Assembly (NCBI RefSeq): GCF_020889705.1
Contig: NZ_JACMYP010000078.1
Location: 1 to 32,140, forward strand
DNA from: Bradyrhizobium altum
GTDB lineage: Bacteria; Pseudomonadota; Alphaproteobacteria; Rhizobiales; Xanthobacteraceae
Length of the DNA stretch: 32,140 nt
Reading direction: 5' to 3'
Each line of letters begins with the position of its first letter. The first letter of the stretch is position 1. A program made the position numbers and the translations under genes. The notes under the pieces are model-generated. The model was not told the DNA's origin, made no database searches, and saw nothing but the letters and a program-made list of their open reading frames with translations. This document shows positions 20,611 through 27,921 of the stretch, in pieces.

Positions 20611-20907
20611 ATGGCCAAGATGACGAAGAATCAATTGATCGACGCGATTGCCGAGGGCACGCAGATATCGAAGAACGACGTGAGGACCGTCATCGAGCAT
20701 ATGGCGACCGTTGGCTACAAGGAGCTGAACGAATCCGGTGAGTTCGTCATTCCTGGCTTTGTGAAAATGTCCGTCGTGCATAAGCCTGCCACGGAAGCTC
20801 GCAGCGGTGTAAATCCTTTCACGAAGGAGCCGATGGAATTTGCAGCGAAGCCGGCCAGCAAGTCGGTCAAGGCGTCACCTCTCAAGGTCGCCAAGGACGC
20901 TGTTTAA
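20611..20907 (+). CDS. HU-family DNA-binding protein
   Basis: The 98-residue protein starts MAKMTKNQLIDAIAEGTQISKNDVRTVIEHMATVGYKELNESGEFVIPGFVKMSVVHKPATEARSGVNPFTKEPMEFAAKPASKSVKASPLKVAKDAV. The two-helix dimer base (NQLIDAIAE...VRTVIEHMATVGYKELN) and the beta arm (SGEFVIPGFVKMSVVHKPATEARSGVNPFTKEPMEF) are those of HU/IHF proteins, with GVNPFTKEP in place of the canonical GRNPxTGE. Cells usually carry several HU-like proteins; this one has an unusual arm and may be a minor form. AGAGGA seven bases upstream supports the start. It stands alone, with about 200 bases of upstream DNA without a recognisable gene. Confidence 0.9.
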   Translation: MAKMTKNQLIDAIAEGTQISKNDVRTVIEHMATVGYKELNESGEFVIPGFVKMSVVHKPATEARSGVNPFTKEPMEFAAKPASKSVKASPLKVAKDAV

Positions 20908-21035
20908 AGACTACGGTTTGCGGCAAGCCACGCGCGCAAGCAATGCAACGGCGCATGGCCTGCCGCGCTGTGTCCGGCTTGTCCGGCCCAGCATCGCCCG
21001 CTACGCTTCTCAAAAAAGAGCGGGAGCGAAGCGGC

Positions 21036-21911
21036 ATGAAGCAGATCAGGATCGGCGATATCACGATCGATGCGGTGATCGAGCGCGAGGGGCCGTGGCG
21101 GCGGCCGCAGGATTTCTTCCCGACCTATGACGACGCCGTGTTCAAGCATCACCTGAAGACGATGGAGCCGGAGGTCTTCGATGCCGCGCGCGGCATGATG
21201 TTGATCACCTATCAGACCTTCGTGGTGCGGACGCCGCGCTACACTATCCTGGTCGACACCTGCACGGGCGAGGACAAGGGACACCCGCCGCCGTTCGACT
21301 TCCCGGGCAAGGAGCGCTGGCGCAACGAGCTGTTCGCGCTCGGCATCTCCTATGAGCAGATCGACTACGTGTTCTGCACCCATCTGCATATCGATCACAC
21401 CGGCTGGAACACCACGCTGCGCGACGGCCGCTGGGTGCCGACCTTCCCGAACGCGAAATACGTCTTGCACAAGGGCGAGTATGCGGCCTGGGAGGCCGAG
21501 AATGCCAAGGGCGCCAATCCGCCCGGCACGGTGTTTCGCGACAATTGCCTGCCGATCGTCGAGGCTGGGCAGGCGCTCCTGGTCGACGACGACTATGCGC
21601 TCGACGACACCGTCACGCTGACGCCGACGCCGGGCCATTCGCCCTGCCATTGCTGCGTCAACATTTTCTCGAAGGGACAGCGCGCGGTGGTCGCCGGCGA
21701 TCTGATGCACCACGCGATCCAGTGCCGCGAGCCGGAGTGGTCGGCCAAGCCGGATTGGGATCCGAAGCAATCGGCGGTCTCGCGGCGAAAGTTCTTTGCC
21801 TCCGTTGCCGGGACCGACACGCTGATCCTGCCGATCCATTTTCCGGCCCCCACGGTCGGCCTGATCAAGGCGGACGGCGACCGGTTCGACTATCGCTTCA
21901 AGCGCGAATAG
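21036..21911 (+). CDS. Metallo-beta-lactamase-fold hydrolase
   Basis: The 291-residue product has the MBL fold: TYQTFVVRTPRYTILVDTCTGEDKG, the zinc motif HLHIDHTGW (HxHxDH), TLTPTPGHSPCHCCVNIFSKGQRAVVAGDLMHHAIQ with the third ligand His and the bridging Asp, and a final LPIHFPAPTVGLIKADGDRFDYRF with the last His. It has no signal peptide. The pattern DxxxxxH-P-P-P-F-D-F-P-G and the overall length fit the hydrolase group that includes lactonases and other cytoplasmic MBL enzymes, so substrates such as lactones are possible. The ATG at 21036 has GGGAG nine bases upstream. It is a single gene. Confidence 0.85.
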   Translation: MKQIRIGDITIDAVIEREGPWRRPQDFFPTYDDAVFKHHLKTMEPEVFDAARGMMLITYQTFVVRTPRYTILVDTCTGEDKGHPPPFDFPGKERWRNELFALGISYEQIDYVFCTHLHIDHTGWNTTLRDGRWVPTFPNAKYVLHKGEYAAWEAENAKGANPPGTVFRDNCLPIVEAGQALLVDDDYALDDTVTLTPTPGHSPCHCCVNIFSKGQRAVVAGDLMHHAIQCREPEWSAKPDWDPKQSAVSRRKFFASVAGTDTLILPIHFPAPTVGLIKADGDRFDYRFKRE

Positions 21912-21935
21912 GGCGCGGCAGTCGGCAGCTCAAGG

Positions 21936-22127
21936 TCACCGCGCCATGCTGGTCCGGCGCGGAACCTGGGTCAGAAACCGTTCGAGATCGCTGCACAGGC
22001 GATGGGCGAGCTCCTCGTCGATCTCGAACGTCGCGATGGTGCCGGCGCACTCGATTGCGATGGTGCCGCGCAATGGTGCGGCGGAGACCGCCGATACCGC
22101 GATGCTTGTTGCTCTCTGCATGGTCAT
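21936..22127 (-). CDS. Small hypothetical protein (63 aa)
   Basis: The product MTMQRATSIAVSAVSAAPLRGTIAIECAGTIATFEIDEELAHRLCSDLERFLTQVPRRTSMAR has a strand-rich first half and an amphipathic helix (EELAHRLCSDLERFL). It lies four bases downstream of a PilZ gene on the same strand and is probably the third gene of that operon. The compact alpha/beta layout hints at a small regulatory or binding domain, but I do not recognise it. The frame is open further upstream, so I chose the ATG at 22127 as the first that does not run into the PilZ gene; a second ATG at 22121 is possible. GAGGGGAAG lies upstream but at a long distance. Confidence 0.5.
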   Translation of the reverse strand: MTMQRATSIAVSAVSAAPLRGTIAIECAGTIATFEIDEELAHRLCSDLERFLTQVPRRTSMAR

Positions 22128-22131
22128 GTCG

Positions 22132-22479
22132 TCAACTTCCCCTCGGGCCGGTCGCCGCCAATCCTGATCTCGGAACGACGGCGCGTCCCTTTCGCTTTCG
22201 TTCTTCGATGAATCGCACGCCGATCTCGGTGCCGTCGACACGAACCAGCTCGCAGCGGCGGAACGCCAGTCCGCGCGAGGACAAGACCAGGAAGAACTCC
22301 TGGGCCTTCAGCACATCAAGCGTTCCGTCGACCTCGAGCCGGGCGCCGCTTTGCGAGACGTCGAGCAGGATGCAGCTTCGCCGCCAGGTGCCGTCGACCC
22401 CCATGAGATTGACGGGATGGCGCGTCTCAAGCTTGACGCGCTCCGCCCTGCGGTCACCATACGCCATGACGCCACTCAC
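22132..22479 (-). CDS. PilZ domain protein
   Basis: The 115-residue protein has the c-di-GMP binding motif R-x-x-x-R (RRAER at about 10-14) near its start and D-x-S-x-x-G (DVSQSG) about 30 residues on, with LDVLKAQEFFLVLSSRGLAFRRCELVRVDGTEIGVRFI forming the beta barrel. PilZ domains are the main c-di-GMP receptors, working as effectors of surface or motility control. The first ATG (22479) overlaps the DUF2336 stop codon by four bases (ATGA), so the two are translationally coupled; an internal ATG (MAYGDRRAE) could be the alternative start. The tail after VRFI is short and basic. Confidence 0.87.
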   Translation of the reverse strand: MSGVMAYGDRRAERVKLETRHPVNLMGVDGTWRRSCILLDVSQSGARLEVDGTLDVLKAQEFFLVLSSRGLAFRRCELVRVDGTEIGVRFIEERKRKGRAVVPRSGLAATGPRGS

Positions 22480-23585
22480 ACTGCCTGAACGGGTTTTGCA
22501 GCCAGCTCGCTCAGCGAGCCAAACCGGATCATGCGCTGCGCGTTTGAGAGCGGCAGTGCTTCGAACATCTTCCGGGCCTGCTCAAGCTGATCCGGTGGGA
22601 CCTTCGATCCGGCCTTCCGGTAGCTGACGATGGTGGCCGTCGTATTCCAGTTCAGTCGCGATGCACGGCAGGCGATCACGAGCCCGCTGATGTCGGCGGC
22701 TTCCATCAACGGCGCGATCGTCGCGCTCGGAACGGTCGCGAGCTGCGCCAGCGCCGCGACGACGTTGTGGACTTCCTGCCGGATCGCGAAACGGTTGACG
22801 CTGGAATCGTTCAGCTGTCCGGAATTGTTGAGGGCCATCACCGTGGCCCGCGCCTCCGCATAGTCGATCGTGGCTGGTGGGCTTGCGGAGGCGCGGGCGG
22901 CGCCTGCATCGATGGCGGCGCGGATCGCGTGCCGGATATCGGGGCGGGCGATCCTGAGCAGCTGGGCCTGCCGGCGCGGCGTGGATCGCGCGACGAGGTC
23001 GGCAAGAACGCGGTGAGGCAGGTCCTTGCGCGAGACCAACGCGGCTGCGATGTCCCCGTCGCGCTCGGCGGCATCGACCATCATGGCAAGGCCTGCGCTG
23101 GTCATGTCCGCGCCGGGATTGCTTGCGAGAGCGCGAAGCACATTGCTGTCGCCGCGCATCAGCAGAATGTCCGTGAGCTCCTGGTTGACCGCCTTGCGTC
23201 CTGCGATCGCGCAGAGATGTCCCTCGGCCCGCATCCAGGCAATGTCGATCAGATCGGCGTCCGGAATGCACGCGCAGTTTCGCAGGATCGGCGCGGCGAC
23301 GTCGGCATCGTCATGGTTGGCGAGGCGACGGGCGAGCTCCCGTGGCACCAGATGCAAGTCGGCGAGCGAGCGGCTGAGCGTGGTCAGGGTGCGCAGCTCG
23401 ACGCTCTCGGTCAGACGGATCAGGATGTCGTCGAACAGCCTGACCTGATGCTCGCTGAGGCGGTGAGCGTTGTCGAGAAACAGCCCGGCCACCTCCTGCA
23501 GCATGCGCGTGCGGAGGTCTGGGGAACCGGCTCTCAAGACATGGTCGAGCTTGGCAATTAGATCGGGCGAGGCAATGGCTGTCAT
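22476..23585 (-). CDS. DUF2336 domain protein
   Basis: The 369-residue product is an all-helical, leucine-rich protein that fits the DUF2336 family (PF10098): the N-terminal MTAIASPDLIAKLDHVLRAGSPDLRTRMLQEVAGLFLDNAHRLSEHQVRLFDDILIRLTESVELRTLTTLSRSLADLHLVPRELARRLANHDDADVAAPILRN and HEAT-like repeats such as ALASNPGADMTSAG and ALVSRKDLPHRVLADLVARS. The family is alphaproteobacterial, of unknown function, and repeatedly lies with PilZ genes or other c-di-GMP proteins, as here. No signal peptide or membrane segment. Three inverted TGTTCC-type half sites lie just upstream (23600-23629), suggesting a local operator. The start at 23585 overlaps no other gene. Confidence 0.87.
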   Translation of the reverse strand: MTAIASPDLIAKLDHVLRAGSPDLRTRMLQEVAGLFLDNAHRLSEHQVRLFDDILIRLTESVELRTLTTLSRSLADLHLVPRELARRLANHDDADVAAPILRNCACIPDADLIDIAWMRAEGHLCAIAGRKAVNQELTDILLMRGDSNVLRALASNPGADMTSAGLAMMVDAAERDGDIAAALVSRKDLPHRVLADLVARSTPRRQAQLLRIARPDIRHAIRAAIDAGAARASASPPATIDYAEARATVMALNNSGQLNDSSVNRFAIRQEVHNVVAALAQLATVPSATIAPLMEAADISGLVIACRASRLNWNTTATIVSYRKAGSKVPPDQLEQARKMFEALPLSNAQRMIRFGSLSELAAKPVQAV

Positions 23586-23896
23586 TGCGGTCCCTAAAAT
23601 GTTCCGCGACGGGGAACAGCATTGTTCCCAGCGTCAATCTGCTCCCCGAATCTTTAATAGGGGTATAGAAATCGATGTGGAGGCTGATCCCAGCGGGGGA
23701 TATCTTGGCAAACACTATCGAAATTCGGCAGCAGCGCGGTTTTGCCAGGTTGTCGGGTTCGACGAGCGGACCGCATTTTTGCTGATCGAGCTCATTGGAC
23801 GATTCGTATTTTGTGCACGGAATTTATCAATGCGGCCGGTGCGCTGTGCGCGGCGCCGCGTGCAAATTTTAGAGACCATTTTACAGGAGCAGTCAT
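23586..23896. other. Intergenic region between the DUF2336 and AraC genes
   Basis: The 311 bases hold no convincing gene. Next to the DUF2336 start is a cluster of TGTTCC/GGAACA half sites (23600-23629). The rest is AT-richer than its surroundings, with TTTTTGCTGATC and TATTTTGTGCACGG, and probably contains the promoters of the two divergent genes. Confidence 0.5.
23600..23629. promoter_or_regulatory. Operator-like cluster upstream of the DUF2336 gene
   Basis: TGTTCC at 23600-23605, GGGAACA at 23612-23618 and TGTTCCC at 23623-23629 alternate in orientation. The last two form a perfect 7-bp inverted repeat with a four-base spacer. The cluster starts 15 bases upstream of the DUF2336 start codon, so it would be in the leader or over the promoter. 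The regulator is not known. Confidence 0.5.
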
Positions 23897-24868
23897 TTGA
23901 CGGCGCCATTGCTGGTGCCGAGAGTCTTTCGTTTTGACGATGTTGATGCATTCCGGAGTTCGATCCGAGATCTGGATGTTGATTTCACGCCACTTGCGCG
24001 GAAGATTTCGGCCGAGCAGGTCATCCTGAGTTTGCCGGGATGCGAGCTCAACTACACGCAGTCGTTCCCGCGGATCGTCGACGCGCAGCTTGCGCGGCAG
24101 ACCACCGCGGTCGGCTTCACGATGGATGACGGCGTTCCGATCCGGTTCAACGGCGTCGAGCGCGATCGTGCGGTGATCGTACTCGGTGGCGGCGGCGCGT
24201 TCTACACCTCCGTGGAGGAGACGCCCCGCCAATATGTCTCGGTGATGTTCACGCCCGAGATTGTCGACCGCGGCTGGCCGAGTGCCGGGCTCCATTTCAG
24301 CATTCACGAGATCTCTCAACGCGCGCAGGATCGGCTGCGCGAAGTGGTGAGGCAGGTCCTGCTCGTCACGTCAGACCAGGTCACGATTGCGGAGTTCGCG
24401 ACGGGCGTGTCGATCAAGGAGACGCTGCTCGCCGCAATCGACAACGCGTTCGCCGAGATCGTGCCGGCCAAGTGGGCGACGCGGGCCAACACGACGCGCC
24501 AGTTCAAGGTCTTCAACGACGCGCGCGCCATTCTGGCCGGCGACGTGGCTCACCCGATCTACAGCGGCGAACTCGCCCGGCAGATCGGCGTGTCGGTGCG
24601 CACGCTGCATGACGCGATCCAGCGCTACCGGGGCGTCAGCCTGCATCGCTATCTGCGGCTGCGCCGGCTCTGGCTGGTGCGCCAGCAGCTGCTCGCCGGT
24701 GCGCCCAGCGTCAAGGCCTGTGCGCTGGCCTACGGGTTCTGGCACCTCAGCGATTTTTCGCGGAGCTACCGGTCGCAGTTCGGGGAGGCGCCATCGGAGA
24801 CGCTGGCGGCCTCGCGCCGTGCCGGCGTCGCGCCCGCCGATCCGGCTAGCGGCAGACATGATTCGTAA
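23897..24868 (+). CDS. AraC-family transcriptional regulator
   Basis: The 323-residue protein has a C-terminal AraC/XylS domain: GELARQIGVSVRTLHDAIQRYRGVSLHRYLRLRRLWLVRQQLLAGAPSVKACALAYGFWHLSDFSRSYRSQFGEAPSETL (about residues 220-305), with both helix-turn-helix units. The N-terminal 200 residues form a beta-rich sensor (CELNYTQSFPRIVDAQLARQTTAVGFTMDDGVPIRFNGVERDRAVIVLGGGGAFYT) similar in layout to the AraC-binding-like domain 2, so a ligand is expected but unknown. The start is TTG at 23897 with CAGGAG nine bases upstream; no ATG serves better. A PilZ gene follows 70 bases later, but what the regulator controls is not known. Confidence 0.88.
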   Translation: MTAPLLVPRVFRFDDVDAFRSSIRDLDVDFTPLARKISAEQVILSLPGCELNYTQSFPRIVDAQLARQTTAVGFTMDDGVPIRFNGVERDRAVIVLGGGGAFYTSVEETPRQYVSVMFTPEIVDRGWPSAGLHFSIHEISQRAQDRLREVVRQVLLVTSDQVTIAEFATGVSIKETLLAAIDNAFAEIVPAKWATRANTTRQFKVFNDARAILAGDVAHPIYSGELARQIGVSVRTLHDAIQRYRGVSLHRYLRLRRLWLVRQQLLAGAPSVKACALAYGFWHLSDFSRSYRSQFGEAPSETLAASRRAGVAPADPASGRHDS

Positions 24869-24938
24869 CAATTCGCCTGAACGGAATCTTAACGGCCGCC
24901 GAGGAATCTGTTGGTACGATTCCACCAGAGGCGGGCTG

Positions 24939-25184
24939 ATGCATCCCCGACGATTTGCGCGTGTTCGTCCAACAGGATGTGTATCCAGCGTGGTCAAGCT
25001 CCAGCTCGAACCGAAGGCGCCGCTGATCGAATGCCGGCTGGTGGATTATTCCGCCGGCGGGGCCTGCTTGGGATTCTCCAAGCCGGTCCAGTTGCCCGAG
25101 CGTTTCGAGATGTTTCACGGCAACACCCGGAAGCGTTGCCGGCGGGTCTGGAGCAAGGGCGTCCGGGTCGGCGTCTCGTTCTGA
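24939..25184 (+). CDS. PilZ domain protein (81 aa)
   Basis: MHPRRFARVRPTGCVSSVVKLQLEPKAPLIECRLVDYSAGGACLGFSKPVQLPERFEMFHGNTRKRCRRVWSKGVRVGVSF is a minimal PilZ domain. R-x-x-x-R is RRFAR at 4-8 and D-x-S-x-x-G is DYSAGG near 36-41, so it keeps the residues that bind c-di-GMP. It is a stand-alone, cytoplasmic receptor-type protein. AGAGG seven bases upstream supports the ATG at 24939. It follows the AraC gene on the same strand by 70 bases and may be co-transcribed. It is the second PilZ gene in three kilobases. Confidence 0.85.
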   Translation: MHPRRFARVRPTGCVSSVVKLQLEPKAPLIECRLVDYSAGGACLGFSKPVQLPERFEMFHGNTRKRCRRVWSKGVRVGVSF

Positions 25185-25287
25185 GGACACCGATCAACAG
25201 CGGTTCGGGCCGCGCCCTGCGCGACCCGATTGAGTCCCGATGAAGTCTGTCCCGATTGAGGGGGCTAAATAAGCGTCGGCGAGGGGC

Positions 25288-25536
25288 TCAGGCGCCGCTC
25301 TGGCACTTCTTCATGAACGAGTTCTTGGCCGCGCCGGCGAGCTTCTTGCCGTCGGAGCCCACCGCCTTGGTCTCGCAGGTATCCATCGTGCACTTCTTCA
25401 TGAACGAGGTCTTGGCCGCGCCGGCCAGCGGCTTGCCGTCCTTGCCGACAGCCTTCGTCTCGCAGGAGGCGTCCTGTGCAAATGCCGAACCGGCGGCAAA
25501 GGTCGCGATCACGGCCGCCAAGAAAATCCGCTTCAT
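25288..25536 (-). CDS. PsiF-repeat secreted protein
   Basis: This 82-residue protein has a signal peptide (MKRIFLAAVIATFAAGSAFAQ) and two nearly identical 25-residue PsiF repeats: CETKAVGKDGKPLAGAAKTSFMKKC and CETKAVGSDGKKLAGAAKNSFMKKC with the fixed C-x-x-x-A...K-x-L-x-G-A-A-x-x-x-F-M-x-x-C pattern. Four Cys suggest two disulfides. PsiF was named for phosphate-starvation induction in E. coli; the function of the protein is unknown. It is periplasmic. GGGAGA upstream of the ATG supports the start. The near identity of the two repeats at the DNA level (about 25310-25355 and 25395-25440) suggests a recent internal duplication. Confidence 0.88.
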   Translation of the reverse strand: MKRIFLAAVIATFAAGSAFAQDASCETKAVGKDGKPLAGAAKTSFMKKCTMDTCETKAVGSDGKKLAGAAKNSFMKKCQSGA

Positions 25537-25686
25537 CTGGGTTCTCCCTAAACCAAACCAGTGGCCGGATTGGATATCGGATTCTTGGCCCGATCAAGTT
25601 CCCACAGCCGAATTTGTCTATAAAATACCCGGATTGCCGTGAGAAATTTCCGTGTGCAGCGCGGAACAAAATGGGGGAAACGCGGA

Positions 25687-26364
25687 ATGGAATTCGAGAC
25701 GCTGGTACAGACACGCAAAAGCGTGCGCGGGTTCAAGAAGCAGCCGGTGTCCCGGGCGACCGTCGAGGAGATCATCGAGGTGGCCAAGCGCGCGCCGTCC
25801 TCGATGAACACCCAGCCCTGGCACGTCCATGTCCTGACCGGGGCGCCGCTGGAAGAAGTGCGCCGCCGCAACATGGAGGAGATGATCGCCGGCGCCAAGG
25901 CCAAGCGCGACATCATCAGCCATGGCGAGTATCAGGGCGTGCACCGCGGCCGCCAGGTCGACATCGCCAAGAAGCTGTTCGGCGCCATGGGGATTGCCCG
26001 CGACGACAAGCCGATGCGGCAGGATTGGGTGCTGCGCGGCTTCCGCCAGTTCGACGCCCCGGTCTCGCTGGTCCTGGCCTATGACCGGATCCTCGATCCC
26101 GGCGCGGTCTGCCATTTCGACCTCGGCGCGCTCTGCTACGGCATCGTCCTGGCAGCTTGGGATCGCGGCCTCGGCAGCGTGATCAACGGCCAGGGCATCA
26201 TGCGCTCCGACATCGTGCGCGAGGTCGCCAATATCCCGGAAGACCAGGTGATCATGACCTGCGTCGCGATGGGCTATCCCGACGACAGTTTTGCCGCCAA
26301 CGCGGTGCGGTCGGACCGCGAGGCCAACGGCGATTTTGTCCGCTATGTCGGCTTTGCCGACTAG
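25687..26364 (+). CDS. Nitroreductase family protein
   Basis: The 225-residue protein begins MEFETLVQTRKSVRGFKKQPVSRATVEEIIEVAKRAPSSMNTQPWHVHVLTGAPLEEVR, the classic nitroreductase entry with the FMN-contacting R-x-S-x-R and the S-S-M-N-T-Q-P-W segment. Further on are ILDPGAVCHFDLGALCYGIVLAAWDRGLGSVINGQGIM and VIMTCVAMGYPDDSFAANAVRSDRE, the FMN-binding C-terminal part. It is a cytoplasmic flavoenzyme using NAD(P)H to reduce nitroaromatics, quinones or similar compounds; the physiological substrate is unknown. GGGGGAA seven bases upstream supports the ATG. It is divergent from the PsiF-repeat gene. Confidence 0.92.
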   Translation: MEFETLVQTRKSVRGFKKQPVSRATVEEIIEVAKRAPSSMNTQPWHVHVLTGAPLEEVRRRNMEEMIAGAKAKRDIISHGEYQGVHRGRQVDIAKKLFGAMGIARDDKPMRQDWVLRGFRQFDAPVSLVLAYDRILDPGAVCHFDLGALCYGIVLAAWDRGLGSVINGQGIMRSDIVREVANIPEDQVIMTCVAMGYPDDSFAANAVRSDREANGDFVRYVGFAD

Positions 26365-26632
26365 GAAGGCTGCGGCCAGTGCGGGGGCATCGGCGATCTG
26401 ATCGTCGATCGCTTGCTTGCAGCCAATAACCTTGAGCTGCGTGATCGGTTGCTCGATGCGCTCGAGCGTCCGGCGCAATTGCGCACGTGCTGACCGCGCC
26501 GCGGGATATTGAATTCCGCTCCATGAAACCCTCGCGTGAGCGTGAGCGCGTGCGCGCGTTTCCGCTATTCTTGCCGACAAAGAATGCGCTACTGGTTTTG
26601 TGAAGCGAAACAGCACAGGCGAGGAATCTCAG

Positions 26633-27796
26633 ATGAGCGATGATGAACAGACAGCCATGATCCGCGAGACCGTCGCCAGATTCGTCGATCGCGAACTCAT
26701 CCCGCTCGAGCCGCAATATCTGAAATCGAAGCTGCCCGGCAGCGATCATCCCGAGCTCACCGCAGAGCAGCGCAAGCGGCTGCGCGATGTCTCGAAGGAA
26801 CTCGGCCTCTGGGGCCTCGATGCGCCCGAGGATCTCGGTGGCCACGATTTGCCGACGCGCACGATGGCCGCGGTGCATGAAGAACTCGGCCGCAGCTGCG
26901 TGCCGTTCGTGCTGCCGCCGGACTCGCCGAACCTGCGCATGCTGCAGGCGGTCGGCACCGAGGCGCAGAAGAAGAAATATCTGCAGCCCTATATCGAGGG
27001 CCGGATGACGTCGGCGATCGCGATCTCCGAGCCCGGCGCCGGCGGCGATCCCGCGGGCATGAAGACGCGCGCGGTGCTCGACGGCGAGCAGTGGGTGCTG
27101 AATGGCCGCAAGATCTGGATCAGCAATGCGCGTGCCGCCGACTTCATCATCGTGATGGCGCGCGTCGGCAACGACCAGCGCCAGGGCGGCATCACCTCCT
27201 TCATCGTCGAGAAGGGCACGCCCGGCTTCATCATCGAGCGTGAGATCCCGATGGTCGGCGGCGGCTCGACCTATGAGATCGTGTTCGAGGACTGCCGCAT
27301 CCCGAAGGACTCGGTGCTGGGCGAGGTCGGCAAGGGCTATGCGCCGATGCAGCTGCGCCTGCGCACGCGGCGGCTCGAGATGGGATCGACCTGTGTCGGC
27401 ATCACCAAGCGCGCGCTCGACATGATGTGCGAGCACGCCAAGCAGCGCGAGACGTTCGGCGTCAAGCTCGCCGAGCGCCAGGCGATCCAGTGGTGGATCG
27501 CCGACATCTCCACGCGCATGCATGCGTGCCGGCTGATGGTGCGCGAGGCCGCCGACAAGACCGATCGCGGCGAGGACATCCGCTACGAGGCCTCGATGAT
27601 CAAGGTGTTTGCGACCGAGATGGCCTATGACGCCTGCGACCACGCCATGCAGACGCTCGGCGCACTCGGCGTGACGCTGGAATTGCCGCTCAACGCGCTC
27701 TGGCAGAAGGCCCGCCTGATGCGGGTGTACGAAGGCCCGAGCGAGGTCCATCGCCAGGCGATCGCCCGCCGTGTGCTCGGCCTGCGTGGCGGCTAG
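26633..27796 (+). CDS. Acyl-CoA dehydrogenase
   Basis: The 387-residue product is a full acyl-CoA dehydrogenase: N-terminal helical domain (QTAMIRETVARFVDRELIPLE...ELGLWGLDAPEDLGGHDL), the middle beta domain with AIAISEPGAGGDPAGMKTRAVLDGEQWVLNGRKIWISNARAADFIIVMAR, and the C-terminal helical domain with KQRETFGVKLAERQAIQWWIADISTRMHACRLMVREAADK and the final YEGPSEVHRQAIARRVLG, where E-G-P-S-E-V-H-R holds the catalytic base in many members. FAD dehydrogenates an acyl-CoA at C2-C3, passing electrons to ETF. Which acyl chain is used is unknown. GAGG upstream supports the ATG at 26633. It is separated from the nitroreductase gene by 268 bases with no recognisable gene. Confidence 0.93.
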   Translation: MSDDEQTAMIRETVARFVDRELIPLEPQYLKSKLPGSDHPELTAEQRKRLRDVSKELGLWGLDAPEDLGGHDLPTRTMAAVHEELGRSCVPFVLPPDSPNLRMLQAVGTEAQKKKYLQPYIEGRMTSAIAISEPGAGGDPAGMKTRAVLDGEQWVLNGRKIWISNARAADFIIVMARVGNDQRQGGITSFIVEKGTPGFIIEREIPMVGGGSTYEIVFEDCRIPKDSVLGEVGKGYAPMQLRLRTRRLEMGSTCVGITKRALDMMCEHAKQRETFGVKLAERQAIQWWIADISTRMHACRLMVREAADKTDRGEDIRYEASMIKVFATEMAYDACDHAMQTLGALGVTLELPLNALWQKARLMRVYEGPSEVHRQAIARRVLGLRGG

Positions 27797-27840
27797 CACG
27801 TGGAGTGAGCCACGTTACCCTTCGATGACGTCATGACGAA

Positions 27841-27921
27841 CGTAGGATGGGTAGAGCGAAGCGAAACCCATCAACACTCGCAGCGAAGCGACGGGTTTCG
27901 CTTCGCTCTACCCATCCTACG
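27841..27921. repeat. Inverted repeat with perfect 29-bp arms
   Basis: Bases 27841-27869 (starting CGTAGGATGGGTAGAGCGAA) are the exact reverse complement of 27893-27921, around a 23-base loop that itself repeats GCGAAGCGA. It lies between the convergent acyl-CoA dehydrogenase and chemoreceptor genes. I recognise this sequence as a widespread dispersed repeat in Bradyrhizobium-type genomes. It can act as a two-way transcription barrier or as a non-autonomous mobile palindrome. Confidence 0.88.

Noticed and set aside
25310..25440. Repeated DNA that could suggest a CRISPR or satellite
   Set aside because: It is the coding sequence of the two PsiF repeats.
26365..26632. Possible gene fragment in the gap before the acyl-CoA dehydrogenase
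   Set aside because: A minus-strand frame reads LERIEQPITQLKVIGCKQAIDDQ, which looks protein-like, but it runs on into the antisense of the nitroreductase gene and matches nothing I recognise.
26252..27799. A 515-codon frame on the minus strand opposite the acyl-CoA dehydrogenase
   Set aside because: His/Arg/Ala-rich antisense product without motifs, fully overlapped by a well-supported enzyme.
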